Origin: JAVVHH01 sp963835135 | GTDB lineage: Bacteria > Pseudomonadota > Alphaproteobacteria > Acetobacterales > Acetobacteraceae | NCBI GenBank assembly: GCA_963835135.1 | Contig: CAWIEF010000003.1 | Location: 248,001 to 312,000 of the forward strand | Reading direction: 5' to 3' | DNA: 64,000 nucleotides | Part shown: positions 18,001 to 26,313 of the stretch, piece after piece | Position numbering within the stretch: position 1 is the first letter of the stretch | Layout: every line of letters starts with the position of its first letter | Notes under the pieces: generated by a model | Seen by the model: only the letters and a program-made list of their open reading frames with translations | Told to the model about the DNA's origin: nothing | The model's database searches: none | Made by a program: the position numbers and the translations under genes

Positions 18001-18201
18001 GGCCAAGTCCGCATCCGGGTGCAGATCGGCAGTGATCGGCCGGCCTGGTTCACGGCGCCGTTGATCGCCGGTGCGTTCAGCCTGACCGCAGCCGGGGGAT
18101 CCAACAACGTCGTGAGCGCGTTGGCGATGTATGACGGCTCCGCAATTTTCGCACCATCGTCGTCACCGGTGGGGAGTGCAACACGGCAAGTCATTCATTA
18201 G
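15037..18201 (+). CDS. Large M6-like (immune inhibitor A type) zinc metallopeptidase, 1054 residues
   Basis: The GTG at 15037 overlaps the previous stop, and the frame runs 1055 codons. The extended zinc motif HETGHSLGYPD lies at residues 463-473 (ligands H463, H467 and probably D473; E464 catalytic), followed by a Met-turn in DGWSIMSAHWD near 490. This HExxHxxGxxD plus SIMS layout is that of M6 peptidases. The N-terminal 430 residues are a family-less region ending in the peptidase fold. C-terminal parts (PSRERAYLLPDWLPPGVSLH, TGVVTPDPGGGQVRIRVQIG) look like Ig-like/beta domains. No signal peptide is visible at this start. An intact long gene inside a decayed region suggests selection. Secreted, surface or cytoplasmic location is unknown. 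Confidence 0.75.
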   Translation: MTALTLPAGPTTDKHRVLTLPVVQTGQVFHDADMAMLAPFLQTQGFDAVQRYYDEASHGALAVTYDLFGWNVGPHGPPLTMPSATRSYYNPPFVAGGLRAITSSPKAIVDGTEALVVQVESRLAGRKKTLMIPFATLTAKSTHGSFPVDIVFTGSETCSFDFTPPGGIKATAHLHFTAKTFTMASATLAADLAALSAYLNGIAQTASPGVFAPVSVVASSQSANQLGDLIMLLAFKAGAAGKGVLGPVSSSGLSQIGLDAPTTGAYTLPGDLVPLTKHLANLLEVAQANAGFATDPLLNTALTITAAGATVTIDIDLSSKDGGEQASIALVSQTGLEALGFDKAAPNPGGPSSADWADAINNSQGLVNDAFTAALARIGGAADEALGMFNGYNAVQVIFIEPPGPAIPPAQRWSVDAVDYTNLRGLFTRSQAVCASSTGTTITCGWIISLFSNETPDPATIAHETGHSLGYPDLYSTAEYRHDLRYLDGWSIMSAHWDMPHHCGAIKMYSGWIGGDPGPDGKLSRVVYVPTPGPAGPQSIEALLVPNEYWDGGMEPAVRAAFPGVGATVAQLVHIDLGGDGNQFDLIEARQTGVGFSRSLPTSPALLVLNVLDFEDDTRYAVDGLYRRKIQRLNTGLDLVKAGDVFDFATAPALQAAGLTVTVVGIVDVVRPAGTVHVFHVRVDRQAADFIDLAFTQVSPNWFCPDIWVDWTGDNPTPTDDPKNHHTYPAGMPFDQGEAVRVPPAGSAELHWVVARVWNFGTIPALNISIVAFKSDPGSGDHGQFKQFGSGVIPQIDAGLSADLPIAWMVEPTDNAHLCMRAVISDWTVPDKPGTITALGSDDLTLSNNWGQKNVGTFVAATASPYPPIDFNYLVSNDGPSRERAYLLPDWLPPGVSLHVWPAQLTLAPKTVGLFRCQFRFDSDVIDAHCKNDASVLISAWRRTPESCERWGSCKYQIDFRTGTQTTLHVSYGSDVGVTGVVTPDPGGGQVRIRVQIGSDRPAWFTAPLIAGAFSLTAAGGSNNVVSALAMYDGSAIFAPSSSPVGSATRQVIH

Positions 18202-18541
18202 CCGCTACGGTGAAGCCGTTTCCCACGGCAACGACCTGTTCCAAACTTCGACCTTCGCGAAGCACTCATCAAAGTCGGGCAACTCTCAGATCTCCTGACG
18301 AACAGTGTCCCGCTCCCATCGTGCCCGCGCGCTGACTTGGCCCCGTGAGGCCAAGCACACCGTCCATTACACCCGCACGGCAGGCCGGCGCTTCGAGGGG
18401 CTGTGGCGATCAGCGCATCTTCTGGTCACGGTCTGGCGCAATCTAACCGAGCGGAAGCCGGTTCTCGATAAAAGGACCGAGGCGAAGCTGGACAACATCT
18501 CTTTCCAAACAGCATCTCTCTAAGACCTGCTGTTTACGGCT
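18202..18541. other. No recognisable gene; one short open frame
   Basis: After the peptidase stop there is a 72-codon frame (18305-18523) reading HTVHYTRTAGRRFEGLWRSA. It resembles no family known to me and has no ribosome site. It is probably a remnant, as the flanking sequence is decayed. Confidence 0.4.
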
Positions 18542-18982
18542 GGACGGTTCGAGGTTGTGTTTGCTCATGCGCTCTTTCAGCACTTGGCTGATCCCAACCG
18601 GGCTATACGGGAGATGTGCCGGGTTTAGTATCAGGCGGCATCATCGCCCTGCGCAGTCCCGACTGGGGAGCAATACTCGTCGCTCCGCGTACTCAAGCCC
18701 TAGTCGCGGCCTTGGACGTTCCTGAGCGCCATCTACGCGACAGGAGAAGCATTCGCCGGCAGCAACGGCCCTAGCTTTCTGCGGAAAGCTGGCTGCACGG
18801 ACGTGACATGCACGGCCACACTCGAACATGAATGTCCTGCCGACGTTGGTACTTTCGCGGCCACCAAGCTAACCCTTCCGGACCAAGCTTCGGAAACCGC
18901 TTGCCTCCACGCTTGGGCCAGCAATCCTGATGCCCTGTTCAAACAGGTATGGGGGGAGACTATCGCGCGCCGTGCCGAGTGA
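18542..18982 (+). pseudogene. SAM-dependent methyltransferase (Methyltransf_11 type), C-terminal remnant
   Basis: The frame GRFEVVFAHALFQHLADPNR, then AIREMCRV, matches the post-motif region of class I methyltransferases and ends at an in-frame TAG. GGIIALRSPDWGAILVAP continues in another frame. A third stretch reads SFLRKAGCTDVTCTATLEHE, then ACLHAWASNPDALFKQVWGE, with a stop at 18980-18982. The SAM-binding motif I at the N-side is absent. These three blocks in order are the C-terminal half of one ancestral enzyme. Confidence 0.75.
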
Positions 18983-19684
18983 CCGAGGGTGTGATCAGCG
19001 GACGAGCTTGCCGATGTCCAGATGGCCATTCTGCACACCTTCGCGGTCACTGGGCCGTCCTGGTACAGGGTGGCCACCGGCACTCTGTCGAGGCTTGTCG
19101 CGGATCTCTGGGAAGCCCGGAAACGGGCGAACTCCGATAGGCCGGATTACACGCTGACAGTGAGCCAGCCCTCACCGAAGCCTACAACGTGCCCTTGCTG
19201 TGGTGGTCCCGCATCGTGGTGCGCGACAAACGCGTCCACGGCTGGACGCTGCTCCGAAGCCGTTTGATTGGTCAGAACCTGGAAACAGTTTGGCTGGCGC
19301 CCTGGAGCACGGCCTCACGATCGGGCATCACGGGCTCGATCGCGGACGGACAATCAGACTGGAACTGGGAGACGTGGTCCCGTTCGGCGCCTCAGACGGT
19401 TCGCGCGCAAACAGGGCTGCAGCCGGTCATTCCAGAATGCGCGCACAAGAAACGTCCGGCTTCCGATCGCACGTCCACGACGCTCACAATAGCTCTGGAG
19501 TCTTCCGTCGGCAGCGTCGAAGACAGCGCTTTGGCCGCCTGCTTCACCGCGTCTGGGCCGGATATGTGACAAAGGCGTAATGTGCGCCGCACCCCAGATC
19601 CGGCCCGCTATCCATCCTTCCGCGGCATCTCAGCTGCGGATTGCGAATAGCGCTGCCTCAGCAGTGCCGGCTCGGCTCAGCTAC
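18983..19684. other. Degenerate region, no gene recognised
   Basis: About 700 bases between the methyltransferase remnant and the lipoprotein gene. Short open frames exist on both strands (for example TGPSWYRVATGTLSRLVADL near 19050, followed by a CPCCGG motif), but none has a start, ribosome site or family I recognise. The sequence looks like remains of coding DNA. Confidence 0.4.
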
Positions 19685-19873
19685 CTAGCCGCGAGCTGCC
19701 GGAACATACGGCGCTGGTGCCGGAGGCGGCGGAGCCGGCTGATACACCACCGGCTGCGGTGGCGGCGGTGGCGGCGAACACGCTGCAAGAAGCCCGATGG
19801 GAGCCACGGCCGCAGCGATAAGGGCAACACGGATAAGCCCCTGACGGCCTCCCATTCCAGAAATGTCGACCAT
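19685..19873 (-). CDS. Small proline-rich lipoprotein
   Basis: A 62-residue protein starting MVDISGMGGRQGLIRV, with a hydrophobic stretch ending in a lipobox (IGLLAAC). After the lipidated Cys the mature part is almost only Pro, Ala, Val, Tyr and Gln (SPPPPPPQPVVYQPAPPPP). The ATG at 19873 has AGGGAGAAACAG just upstream and is preferred over the longer frame from 19936. Such short Pro-rich lipoproteins may span toward peptidoglycan; the function is unknown. It is divergent from the L,D-transpeptidase, another envelope protein. Confidence 0.7.
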   Translation of the reverse strand: MVDISGMGGRQGLIRVALIAAAVAPIGLLAACSPPPPPPQPVVYQPAPPPPAPAPYVPAARG

Positions 19874-19978
19874 CTGTTTCTCCCTCTGTTTGGGTTGCAC
19901 TAACAAGATCAAAATGTAAGTGCTTTTCTTGACCATGAGTCAAACAATACCGTTGCGTGAGTTAGCAGAGGTCCCGAA

Positions 19979-21400
19979 GTGACAGGAATGGGTGCGCTTT
20001 GGCGCAAAAATGTGATTCGTCGCCAGAACGCTCCACCTGTCGATCAGACAAGAGTTTCTCGACGGGCGACCGTAGCCGGCGGGGCAAGTGCGCTCGCCGT
20101 GGCGTTTGCGCTGGGGGCGTGCAGCGCGGATCCGGTGCTCGAAACGGCCCCTGTGCTGACGCCGCGAACCAAAACGGACCTCCACGATCTGTTGGGCAGC
20201 GCGCAGGAGTTGGTCGTCTTTGGCGTAGACCTGGATATAGAGCTACTGAGGCGCTTCTACGCTCGCCACGACTTCGCTCCAGTCTGGACAACCCGGCGAG
20301 CACAGGCCGATGCACTCAAAACTGAAGTGTTGCACGCGGGCAGCCACGGCCTCAACCTGGACCTGTTTCATGCAACCCGGCTGCAACAGGAAGCGATACT
20401 ACCGCCGCTCGAGCGGGACTTGTTGTTGTCGGACGCGTTCCTCACATACGCCGACGCGCTGGCCCGCGGTGCCGTGCCGGTTGAACGCCGAAGAGAAACG
20501 CAAACTCTGGCGCCTGAGCCGATTGATGTGGCGGCTGTACTTGACCGCGCTATCGACAGTGAAGACCCAGCAGGTGTGATCGAGGCGCTGGCGCCGACAA
20601 CTCCGACGTACGCAGCGCTACGGGAGGCTTTGAAAAAACATCGCTCGGGCGCCCCGGCGAGCAGGATGACCCCGACCGGGAGCTTGCGCACGATCGAGGT
20701 CAATCTTGAGCGCCAACGCTGGCTGCCGCGGCCTCTGCCGGCGAGCCGGGCCTGGGTCAACGTCGCCGACGAGCAACTGGTGTTGTATCGCGCGGGTCAG
20801 CCGGTTCTCTCGACCCGAGTCGTTGTCGGCGAAGACGTCGAGCGCAATCAGAGTCCGGAATTTCGTGCGATGATCGACGCGAGTTTCTATAATCCGCCAT
20901 GGGTAATCCCGGTCGACATTGCCGCGGCGGAGATTTTGCCCAGGCTTGGCCAAGATCCGGAATTTTTAAAGCGGAACAAGATGGTTCTGCTGGCGAACGG
21001 CGAGGTCGAGCAGTCTGCTGGGCCAGACGCGGGTCTCGGCCTGATCATGTTCGACATGCCGAACCGGTTCGACGTTTATCTTCACGATACTCCGGATCGC
21101 AATATCTTCAGCCGCAATAACCGCCGTATCAGCCACGGATGCATCCGGGTAGAGAACCCGCGTGAATTCGCCGCCCTTCTCATGGATCAATCGATTGGCA
21201 CGATCGACCAAGGGATCGCGACGGGCAGCACAACCCGAAACCCTTTGCCAGCGCCAGTCCCGGTGTTCGTTGTATACCAGACCGCATTTGTAGACACTGG
21301 CGGGATGCTGCAATTTCGCCGTGACTTCTACAACCGTGACGACGCGATCTGGCGGTCGCTGCAAGAACGTCCTCGGCGGCAGGCTCTCGCGGCTCAGTGA
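19979..21400 (+). CDS. L,D-transpeptidase (YkuD domain, YcbB/LdtD-like), probable lipoprotein
   Basis: A 473-residue protein. The N-terminus (residues 27-49) is hydrophobic and ends in a lipobox-like LGACS. An N-terminal scaffold domain (RRFYARHDFAPVWTTRRAQA) is typical of the YcbB group. The catalytic YkuD domain carries YLHDTPDRNIFSRNNRRISH followed by GCIRV, with nucleophile C388. These enzymes form 3-3 crosslinks in peptidoglycan or attach lipoproteins. The GTG at 19979 has AGAGG at good spacing; an ATG at 19988 is the alternative. It is divergent from the Pro-rich lipoprotein gene. Intact. Confidence 0.9.
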   Translation: MTGMGALWRKNVIRRQNAPPVDQTRVSRRATVAGGASALAVAFALGACSADPVLETAPVLTPRTKTDLHDLLGSAQELVVFGVDLDIELLRRFYARHDFAPVWTTRRAQADALKTEVLHAGSHGLNLDLFHATRLQQEAILPPLERDLLLSDAFLTYADALARGAVPVERRRETQTLAPEPIDVAAVLDRAIDSEDPAGVIEALAPTTPTYAALREALKKHRSGAPASRMTPTGSLRTIEVNLERQRWLPRPLPASRAWVNVADEQLVLYRAGQPVLSTRVVVGEDVERNQSPEFRAMIDASFYNPPWVIPVDIAAAEILPRLGQDPEFLKRNKMVLLANGEVEQSAGPDAGLGLIMFDMPNRFDVYLHDTPDRNIFSRNNRRISHGCIRVENPREFAALLMDQSIGTIDQGIATGSTTRNPLPAPVPVFVVYQTAFVDTGGMLQFRRDFYNRDDAIWRSLQERPRRQALAAQ

Positions 21401-21418
21401 ATGGAGCCCCGAGTGGAT

Positions 21419-21444
21419 GGGAAAGACATGTTTAACGTCTTCCC
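21419..21444 (+). terminator. Weak hairpin after the L,D-transpeptidase gene
   Basis: GGGAA(A)GAC pairs with GTCTTCCC around a nine-base loop, with one bulged A, 18 bases after the stop codon. There is no T-run, so termination is only possible. Confidence 0.35.
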
Positions 21445-21639
21445 GTCTTACACTGGACTTATCGTGAAAGCCGAAACGCTTAGCCCATCTGAGCTCTGGC
21501 GCAGCCGTGTCCAGCTTTGTCCCTTTATGTGTGGAGAGAGGCCGTTCCGTTAGTCGCGGCCTAGGTCGCCCTGTCGCGACCGACCGGAATTGGTCATGAT
21601 TTGCCGATGCTCGAGGGAGACCCGGCGATGCACCAAGAA

Positions 21640-22082
21640 GTCGTCGTAGGGAGGCGGTCAGCGACGCGTTGCGCCGGGAGGTCGAGCAGCTCGGAATGAA
21701 GTCCGTCGTGATCGAGCCGGGCGCCGTCATGACCGATATGCTTGGGCGGGTCGCCGACGTTGAGCACATCACCAGCGGAATGACCGTCGAGCAGCACGGT
21801 CGTTACGACGCGCTCATGCGCGCGGTCGTTTCGTAGGCCCAAACGGCTGTACCCAAGAGTTCGCCTGCCGAGAAGGCGGCCCGCGTGATCGCGAACGCAA
21901 TCACCAGCACGCGGCCTCGCACCCGCTACACGGTCGGCCGCGATGCAGCGATGGCCGTCCATTTTACGAGGTTGCTCTCAGATCGGATGCTCGACAAGCT
22001 TCTCCCCGCAGTCTCAAGCCGCATTTCAGCAAGGCTCCGTGGCCGACCTGAGTGCGCGGGATCGGGCACCGTGGCAAACTGA
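21640..22082 (+). pseudogene. Short-chain dehydrogenase, C-terminal remnant with stop codon
   Basis: One frame reads EAVSDALRREVEQLGMKSVV, then IEPGAVMTDMLGRV, then an in-frame TAG at about 21836. It continues AARVIANAITSTRPRTRYTV, then GRDAAM and RLLSDRMLDKLLP. This is the substrate-side half of a classical SDR. The Rossmann NAD motif and catalytic YxxxK are missing. The stop at 22080-22082 ends the frame. Confidence 0.75.
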
Positions 22083-22599
22083 AGCCAGCAAGATCGGAAC
22101 CACTACCCTCGGCCGTTCGATCTCGATCGACTTGAGGTCTATCAGGGATCACGACGGCTTCATCGCCTGGATGTCGGCTGTGAGGACGGCTTGTTTGGCG
22201 AGCGGCGCAGACGCAATCATGCTGTCCACTGGGGCGCGGCATGCAGCTTCTCCCGTCGCTAGCAACTCCCGGAACGAACGGATGCGCGACATGGACCAAA
22301 GCATGGCCGCCACCCCTCGCGCCGGACTATTGTCGATGAGCCCCTTTCCGCTGGGATAGACGGGGTACCCGAGCGCCTAGATGAGCATAAAGGTTGCGTG
22401 GATACGCCGCGCCATAACAAGCGCTTCACGCCACGATGCGCCGCCGCCGCGCCATTGGCAGCCACGGACACGCTTTCGAACGCAACGCACAGCGAAACGT
22501 GGCAGCGAAGCCAGAGGGCTTGGCAGAATCGCTTCCGCCTGGTGGGCCAAAAGCGTGACGATCAGGAGGTCATACGGCACTTGCTCGTCGAAAGTGTCG
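22083..22599. other. Degenerate region, no gene recognised
   Basis: Between the SDR and thioesterase remnants. Open frames exist on both strands without family similarity or ribosome sites. Nothing can be assigned. Confidence 0.4.
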
Positions 22600-22712
22600 G
22601 TGGCCAGCCGCCGAAGATGTCGCCCGCCGGGTTCGTGTCGGCCCGCATTGCTACGGTCCGGATAGCCGGCGCCGACGCGGGTGGCGTGGCCGCAACGGCA
22701 GACATGGTCGGC
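22600..22712 (-). pseudogene. YciA-type acyl-CoA thioesterase, N-terminal fragment
   Basis: The reverse strand reads APAIRTVAMRADTNPAGDIF, then GGW, the first block of hot-dog-fold acyl-CoA thioesterases (RTVAMPADTNPAGDIFGGW in relatives). After GGW the family sequence is lost. Only this fragment is recognisable; it sits directly downstream of the Ldh-family gene. Confidence 0.6.
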
Positions 22713-23774
22713 TCATCCATGCTGTCGAACAATGTCCAGGCGGACCCCGAGCGCCGCTCCAATTTTCTGGAGATCGGCCATCGTGTCTTCAGGCAGCGTC
22801 AACCCCTCTACGCGATGTCGGGCATCGTTGCGGGCCTCGATCTCGCCGGGATAGACGATCTCCGTAAAGCCTTGCGCCAGGGGTGCCGACTTCAGCTCCG
22901 CGACGTAGCGCTCCATGCGCGCCTCGAACTCGGACAACGGCTGCATGGCGGAGATATCCAGCGCAATCATCATCTGCCCGGCGCCGCTGCGGTGTTCGGT
23001 CTGATACGGTCCGTGCACGCCGGCGCCGAAGGCCGAACCGGTGAGGACGCCCGAGAGCATGTCCATGACGACCGCGATGGCATAGCCCTTGTGCTGCGCC
23101 ATGGGCAGGATGATGCCGTCGATCGCCTCGGCGGCGTCGGTCGTGGGTGCGCCGGCTGCGTTGATCGCCCAGCCCTCCGGAATAGGAAGCCCTTTCTGTC
23201 GTGCCAGGTAGATCTTGCCACGGGCGACCCCGGTATTGGCGATGTCGAGCACCAGTGGCGCCAGCTTGCCGGCAGGAGCCGCCCAGGACCAAGGGTTGGT
23301 GCCAACGCTTTTTTTTCGCCCGCCCCATGGCGCCATGGCCGGGCTCGCGTTGGTGGCTAGGAAACCGATGCAGCCGGCCCGCGCGGCCATCAGCGTGAAA
23401 TACATCGCCGTGCCGAAATGGTTGGAGTTGCGCAGCGCCACGGCGCCGATACCGTGTGTCCTCGCACGGCGGATCGCATCCTGCATAGCATGCGCCGTCA
23501 GCACCTGGCCCATCGCGTCATGGCCGTCTATCACCCCGATCGCCCCGCCATCGACTACGGTGTCCGGCACTGCGACCGGACAGCAGACTCCGGCCCGGAG
23601 GCGGGCCACATACCAGGACAGCCGCATCACGCCATGGGACTGGTGCCCCCATAGATCGGCCTGCACCAGGGTATCGGCCGCGAGATGCGCGTCCGCTGGT
23701 GGCATCCCGGCCGCGGTGTAGACGGTGGCGGCGAAGTCCAGCAACCGGTCGGGATCGATGCGCGGGTCGGGCAT
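22713..23774 (-). CDS. Ldh family NAD(P)-dependent oxidoreductase (malate/L-lactate/ureidoglycolate dehydrogenase type)
   Basis: A 353-residue member of the Ldh_2 fold, which is unrelated to classical LDH. Signatures are HQSHGVMRLSWYVARLRAG, ALRNSNHFGTAMYFTLMAA, the NAD-site NASPAMAPWGG and GTNPWSWAAP, LVLDIANTGVARGKI, and HKGYAIAVVMDMLSGVLTG. Such enzymes reduce 2-oxoacids or imines; the substrate cannot be read from sequence. It ends normally (RLDIVRQHG). The neighbouring hydratase pseudogene upstream suggests an ancestral catabolic pathway for a 2-keto acid. Intact in a decayed region. Confidence 0.88.
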   Translation of the reverse strand: MPDPRIDPDRLLDFAATVYTAAGMPPADAHLAADTLVQADLWGHQSHGVMRLSWYVARLRAGVCCPVAVPDTVVDGGAIGVIDGHDAMGQVLTAHAMQDAIRRARTHGIGAVALRNSNHFGTAMYFTLMAARAGCIGFLATNASPAMAPWGGRKKSVGTNPWSWAAPAGKLAPLVLDIANTGVARGKIYLARQKGLPIPEGWAINAAGAPTTDAAEAIDGIILPMAQHKGYAIAVVMDMLSGVLTGSAFGAGVHGPYQTEHRSGAGQMMIALDISAMQPLSEFEARMERYVAELKSAPLAQGFTEIVYPGEIEARNDARHRVEGLTLPEDTMADLQKIGAALGVRLDIVRQHG

Positions 23775-23783
23775 GACGTCTCC

Positions 23784-24567
23784 TCAGGCTGGGGCGCGTG
23801 TGCGAATGGTTAGCGAACAGCCGCCAAACCGCGCGATGATCTCGGCCGTGGGCGCGGCTACGTTGAACGGCCGGGACAGGGTGCCGGTCGAGACGAGGCT
23901 GCCCTCCGGCAGCACCATATTCCGCTCCCGTGCGATTGCGACAAGGTCGGCCAGCGCTTCGGACGGGTTGGTCACGTCCTCGCCGGTCACGGCACGCGCC
24001 TTCTCCTCGCCATCGACGTAGACGATTAGGTCGGCGGCAAGGCCGGGGAGGTCGGCGGCCGCGATCGGGCCATCCAGCACGACTGCCTGGCAGGCCCCGT
24101 TATCCGCGGCGAAGCTGGGCCAACCGACGGCGCGGCGGTCGATGAAGCGCGAGAGGACAAGTTCGAAGGTGACGCGGGTCCCGGCCACGGCATGAAGCGC
24201 CGGGAACGGCGCCTCGTCGGGCAGGATGTCGCGGCCGAGCACGTAGGCGATCTCGAACTCGACGGTGAACGGGGCTGCATTGGGCAGCTCTACCGTCTCG
24301 CCGTCGCGGAACAGCTCAGATCGCCGCGATCCGCCCTGCGACGGATCGTCCGATGCCGAGATCTTGCTTCTGCGCATAGCTGCCGAGGCCAAGCTTCCAA
24401 CCAACGGTGGCGAGGCCCATTGCGTTGATCAGGCGATCCTGGACGTCATAGACCTCCGCCATCGTCCGCGGGCGCACCGCGTCGAGCCGTTCATTCAGTA
24501 AGGTCCCCGTTCGCCAGGCTTCGCAAAGGAGCGCGGCGGCTTAACTTGCATCGAATGCACCGCTCAC
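23784..24567 (-). pseudogene. 2-keto-4-pentenoate hydratase / fumarylacetoacetate-hydrolase-fold enzyme, broken
   Basis: From a GTG at 24567 the frame reads SGAFDAS, then a TAA, then AAALLCEAWRTGTLLNERLD, RTMAEVYDVQDRLINAMG and GWKLGLGSYAQKQDLGIG. Near 24320 the frame shifts by one base. The rest is intact from SELFRDGETVELPNAAPFTV, through FEIAYVLGRDILPDEAPF, NPSEALADLVAIA and PEGSLVSTGTLSRP to the stop at 23784. Hydratases of this fold act in meta-cleavage pathways. The start overlaps a GTGA stop of an upstream fragment (ending GCDFDFLAGAAP at 24564), so an operon once existed here. Confidence 0.8.
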
Positions 24568-25305
24568 GGCGCCGCCCCTGCCAAGAAGTCGAAGTCGCAC
24601 CCGTCCGGCGCCTGGCTGACGGTGTTCCGATATAGCGCCTTGTAGCCTCGCGAGGGTTTGGGCGGAGGGGTGACGGTAGGTGACGATGAGCTCGAGGTCG
24701 GCGATGGCCGCTTGAGCGCTGGTGAGATATGACATGTTAAAAGCCTTCACTAAGGTTGACTACCGTCAAGGGCCGCTTGCTTGGTTCCCCGCACTAGCGC
24801 CTCTGTTCAGGCAGCGACCCCGAGAGGCCGTCGGCTTGGTTCCCGCGCCAACGCTGCTTGGTGGGAACGCCAGCGGCGGCAGCCTCGGGGCGGTCTGCGT
24901 GCCGCACCCGAATGGCGCCATCGGAGACTGCCTTTCCGCGATCACAGACCCTAACGGCCAGGCGCTGACCTGCCCTGCCCTGCCAACCGGAAGCGGCTCT
25001 CCCTGATCCGCGCGAGAAACTTCCCTGTTCTCGACTGCCCGTTTTGACCCGAAACGCTCCTGGAACCCACGTTTTTACGGGCGTTCTAGAGCCAAAGGGT
25101 CAGGCCAGAGAGTACGGTTTCCCTGTATCTTCCCTGTTAAACAGGCGCTGAACCTGGAGACGAGTTCGCGGCAGACTGTGCCCACCGCCAACCCTCCCCT
25201 CCGTCACCGCCGCGATCCGCCGGGTCGCGTTGGGCGGCAGCGCCGTCGGCCGGCCGTGTTCGGCCGGGAGAGGCTAAAGCCGGCGGCATGTGGTAGAGCG
25301 CCTGG
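24568..25305. other. Mostly non-coding, holding the 3' end of a lost gene
   Basis: On the reverse strand, 24564 to about 24740 reads a Ser/Pro-rich stretch and then RGYKALYRNTVSQAPDGCDF, the C-terminus of an unidentified protein that ran into the hydratase gene. From about 24750 to 25305 no gene is recognised, although several frames are open. No promoter could be placed for the glycosyltransferase operon. Confidence 0.4.
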
Positions 25306-26313
25306 ATGCGGATTGCCCATGTGATGGCCGGTGCCCGGACGGGTGGGGCGGAGTTGTTCTTCGAGCGGCTGGCGGCGTCGATGCACCGGGCGGGCGAGAG
25401 CGTGCTGCCGGTGATCCGGCGGGACGCGGGGCGGGCGAGCCGGATGGCGGCGGCTGGGGTGGCGCCGGTGGAGCTTGGGTTCGGGGGCGCGCTCGATTGG
25501 ATCACGCCGGGCCGGCTGTCGCGCGTGCTGCGACGGTTCGAGCCGGGCGTGGTGGTGGCGTGGATGAACCGGGCAGCGCGGGCGGTACGGCAGGACGGAT
25601 GGGTCACGGCGGGGCGGCTCGGCGGGTACTACGACCTCAAGAACTACCGGCGATGCGAGCATTTGATCGGCAATACGCGGGGGATCGTGGCCTGGGTGCA
25701 GGAGCAGGGATGGCCCGGGGAGCGGGTGCACTACCTGCCGAACTTCTCGCCGGACCTGGCCGGTGCGACGCCGGCCGCGTTGCCGGGCGGCCAAGTGGTG
25801 CTGGCGCTCGGGCGCCTGCACCACAACAAGGGGTTCGACGTGCTGATCCGAGCGATGGCGATGGTGCCCGGGGCGCAGCTGGTCATCGCGGGCGATGGGC
25901 CGGAGCGGGCGGCCTTGGCGGCGCAGGCGCAGGCGGAAGGCGTCGCCGCGCGGGTGCATATGCCGGGCTGGCGGCAGGATATCGGCGCGCTGTTGGCCGG
26001 CTGCGACATGCTGGTGTGTCCGAGCCGGCATGAGCCGTTGGGCAACGTCGTGATCGAGGCATTTTCGGCCGGGCGGCCGGTGGTGGCGGCGGCGGTGGCG
26101 GGACCGGTGGAGCTGATCGACCCGGGCCGGACCGGGCTGCTGGTGCCGCCCGAGGACCCGGCGCGGCTGGCGGCGGCGATCCGCACGGTGCTGGGGAATT
26201 CCGGCTTGGCGGACGGGTTGGCCGCTGGCGGACGGGCGGAATGGGCGCGGTCGTTCGCGGAAGGGCCGGTGGTGGCGCGCTGGCAGGCGGCGCTGGCCGG
26301 GATGGCGCGCTGA
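25306..26313 (+). CDS. Glycosyltransferase family 4 (GT-B)
   Basis: A 335-residue cytosolic GT-B enzyme. The N-terminus MRIAHVMAGARTGGAELFFE is the typical Gly-rich acceptor side. The donor domain has VLALGRLHHNKGFDVLIRAM, LVIAGDGPER and the EX7E region PSRHEPLGNVVIEAFSAGRP. It probably uses an NDP-sugar to extend a polysaccharide or glycolipid. It overlaps the asparagine synthase start by one base (TGATG), so the two are coupled. It opens a three-gene operon. Confidence 0.88.
   Translation: MRIAHVMAGARTGGAELFFERLAASMHRAGESVLPVIRRDAGRASRMAAAGVAPVELGFGGALDWITPGRLSRVLRRFEPGVVVAWMNRAARAVRQDGWVTAGRLGGYYDLKNYRRCEHLIGNTRGIVAWVQEQGWPGERVHYLPNFSPDLAGATPAALPGGQVVLALGRLHHNKGFDVLIRAMAMVPGAQLVIAGDGPERAALAAQAQAEGVAARVHMPGWRQDIGALLAGCDMLVCPSRHEPLGNVVIEAFSAGRPVVAAAVAGPVELIDPGRTGLLVPPEDPARLAAAIRTVLGNSGLADGLAAGGRAEWARSFAEGPVVARWQAALAGMAR

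Noticed and set aside
24722..25006. Forward 94-codon open frame after the hydratase
   Set aside because: No ribosome site, no domain, Gly/Pro/Leu-rich shadow-like composition.
24700..25305. Possible right attachment site matching the tRNA-Ser 3' end
   Set aside because: No copy of the T-arm/acceptor sequence was seen here, so an island boundary cannot be claimed.
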